NCBI GenBank assembly: GCA_047618505.1
Contig: JBLHLB010000262.1
Span: 1-5,959 of the forward strand
Direction of reading: 5' to 3'
DNA length: 5,959 bases
Source: JBLHLB01 sp047618505
GTDB lineage: Bacteria; Planctomycetota; UBA1135; GCA-002686595
The notes under the pieces are model-generated. The model was given only the letters and a program-made list of their open reading frames with translations. It searched no databases and was not told where the DNA came from. Both the position numbers and the translations under genes were made by a program. How positions within the stretch are numbered: the stretch's first letter is position 1; every line of letters begins with the position of its first letter. Below, one piece after another: positions 5,660 through 5,959 of the stretch.

Positions 5660-5959
5660 CTATTCCGCGACTCTAACACGGGCCAGGTAAATGCGACTCT
5701 TGTTCGCGTCGGCAGAAAGCTCTCTGCCCTCGGGAGAGTGGCTGGAGTAGTAGCTCACCAACAACTCCCCATCCCACCAGGCCAATCCCGGATAGCTCGT
5801 GTCTCCCCCACTCGGCAAGAAGATCATCCCGCCACTCCTCCCCGTCTCGGGATCGATGAAGAAGACCGCCGTACGTTGCTCCTCCCCCTGCAGCACGCGC
5901 CCCGCCGCAACCCAATTTCCCCCTGGGGTACGAATCAGATTCGGTCCACCCAGTTGGAA
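5660..5959 (-). CDS. Sialidase/BNR-repeat-like beta-propeller protein, C-terminal end (runs off the right edge)
   Basis: The frame is open from the window edge to a TAG at 5662-5660, showing the last 99 residues. Visible features are Gly-Gly-Pro-Asn-Leu-Ile-Arg near the edge, Trp-Val-Ala-Ala-Gly-Arg, Phe-Phe-Ile-Asp-Pro-Glu-Thr-Gly, then Leu-Pro-Ser-Gly-Gly-Asp-Thr-Ser-Tyr-Pro-Gly-Leu. The stretch Gly-Glu-Leu-Leu-Val-Ser-Tyr-Tyr-Ser-Ser-His and a final Ile-Tyr-Leu-Ala-Arg-Val strand follow. This end pattern, with Ser-Gly-Gly-Asp-Thr-Ser-Tyr-Pro and Ser-Tyr-Tyr-Ser-Ser-His, is what I remember from sialidase-like (exo-alpha-sialidase fold) beta-propeller proteins common in planctomycetes. A GTG at 5896 could start a 78-residue frame, but the upstream codons continue the same fold, so this is the tail of a longer gene. 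The catalytic Arg and Tyr residues lie mostly outside the window, so hydrolase activity cannot be judged. Confidence 0.75.
   Translation of the reverse strand, partial: FQLGGPNLIRTPGGNWVAAGRVLQGEEQRTAVFFIDPETGRSGGMIFLPSGGDTSYPGLAWWDGELLVSYYSSHSPEGRELSADANKSRIYLARVRVAE

Noticed and set aside
5648..5660. Palindrome GCTGCCGGGCAGC at the end of the sialidase-like gene
   Set aside because: As RNA it gives only a four-pair stem with no U run, so it is not a credible terminator.
1..5959. tRNA, rRNA, CRISPR array, transposase or integrase genes
   Set aside because: I saw no repeat-spacer pattern, no tRNA-like cloverleaf core and no transposase or integrase motif on either strand.

Overview
The window looks like chromosomal DNA from a GC-rich Gram-negative bacterium, most plausibly a member of the Planctomycetota. 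Three things point that way: a large secreted glycosidase-like protein with DUF5060 and collagen-binding-like modules, a BNR/sialidase-like gene tail, and weak or absent Shine-Dalgarno sequences. This is inferred from protein style; there is no rRNA or other marker gene in the window.

Positions 1-1644 (minus strand) carry a tightly packed type IV pilus minor-pilin set, read right to left: a PilV-like prepilin (1069-1644), a PilW-like prepilin (404-1069) and the N-terminal part of a PilX-like protein (1-403, leaving the window on the left). The junctions are a TAATG overlap and a TAA directly abutting ATG, so this is almost certainly one operon. PilV and PilW both carry EF-hand or dockerin-like calcium loops outside the conserved N-terminal helix.

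Positions 1645-2534 are about 890 bases with no convincing gene, lying between the divergently oriented pilin operon and the glycosidase gene. The most interesting element there is a minus-strand stretch near 1972-2030 that resembles a decayed group II intron 3' end (domain V). No reverse transcriptase is visible.

Positions 2535-4967 (plus strand) encode one large exported protein of 810 residues. Its layout is signal peptide, DUF5060 Ig-like domain, TIM-barrel glycosidase-like domain, collagen-binding-2-like domain and a C-terminal carbohydrate-binding-like module. Several acidic positions that I remember as conserved in this family appear to be replaced, so it may be a divergent enzyme or a carbohydrate-binding pseudoenzyme.

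A strong hairpin terminator at 4996-5037 sits between this gene and the convergent genes on its right. Those are a DinB-superfamily protein (5078-5596, minus) and, 63 bases upstream of it, the C-terminal end of a sialidase/BNR-type beta-propeller protein (5660-5959, minus, leaving the window on the right). The glycosidase and the sialidase-like protein together suggest a lifestyle of breaking down or sensing complex polysaccharides, and the pilus operon could serve surface attachment. No direct functional link between the three blocks is shown by the sequence.
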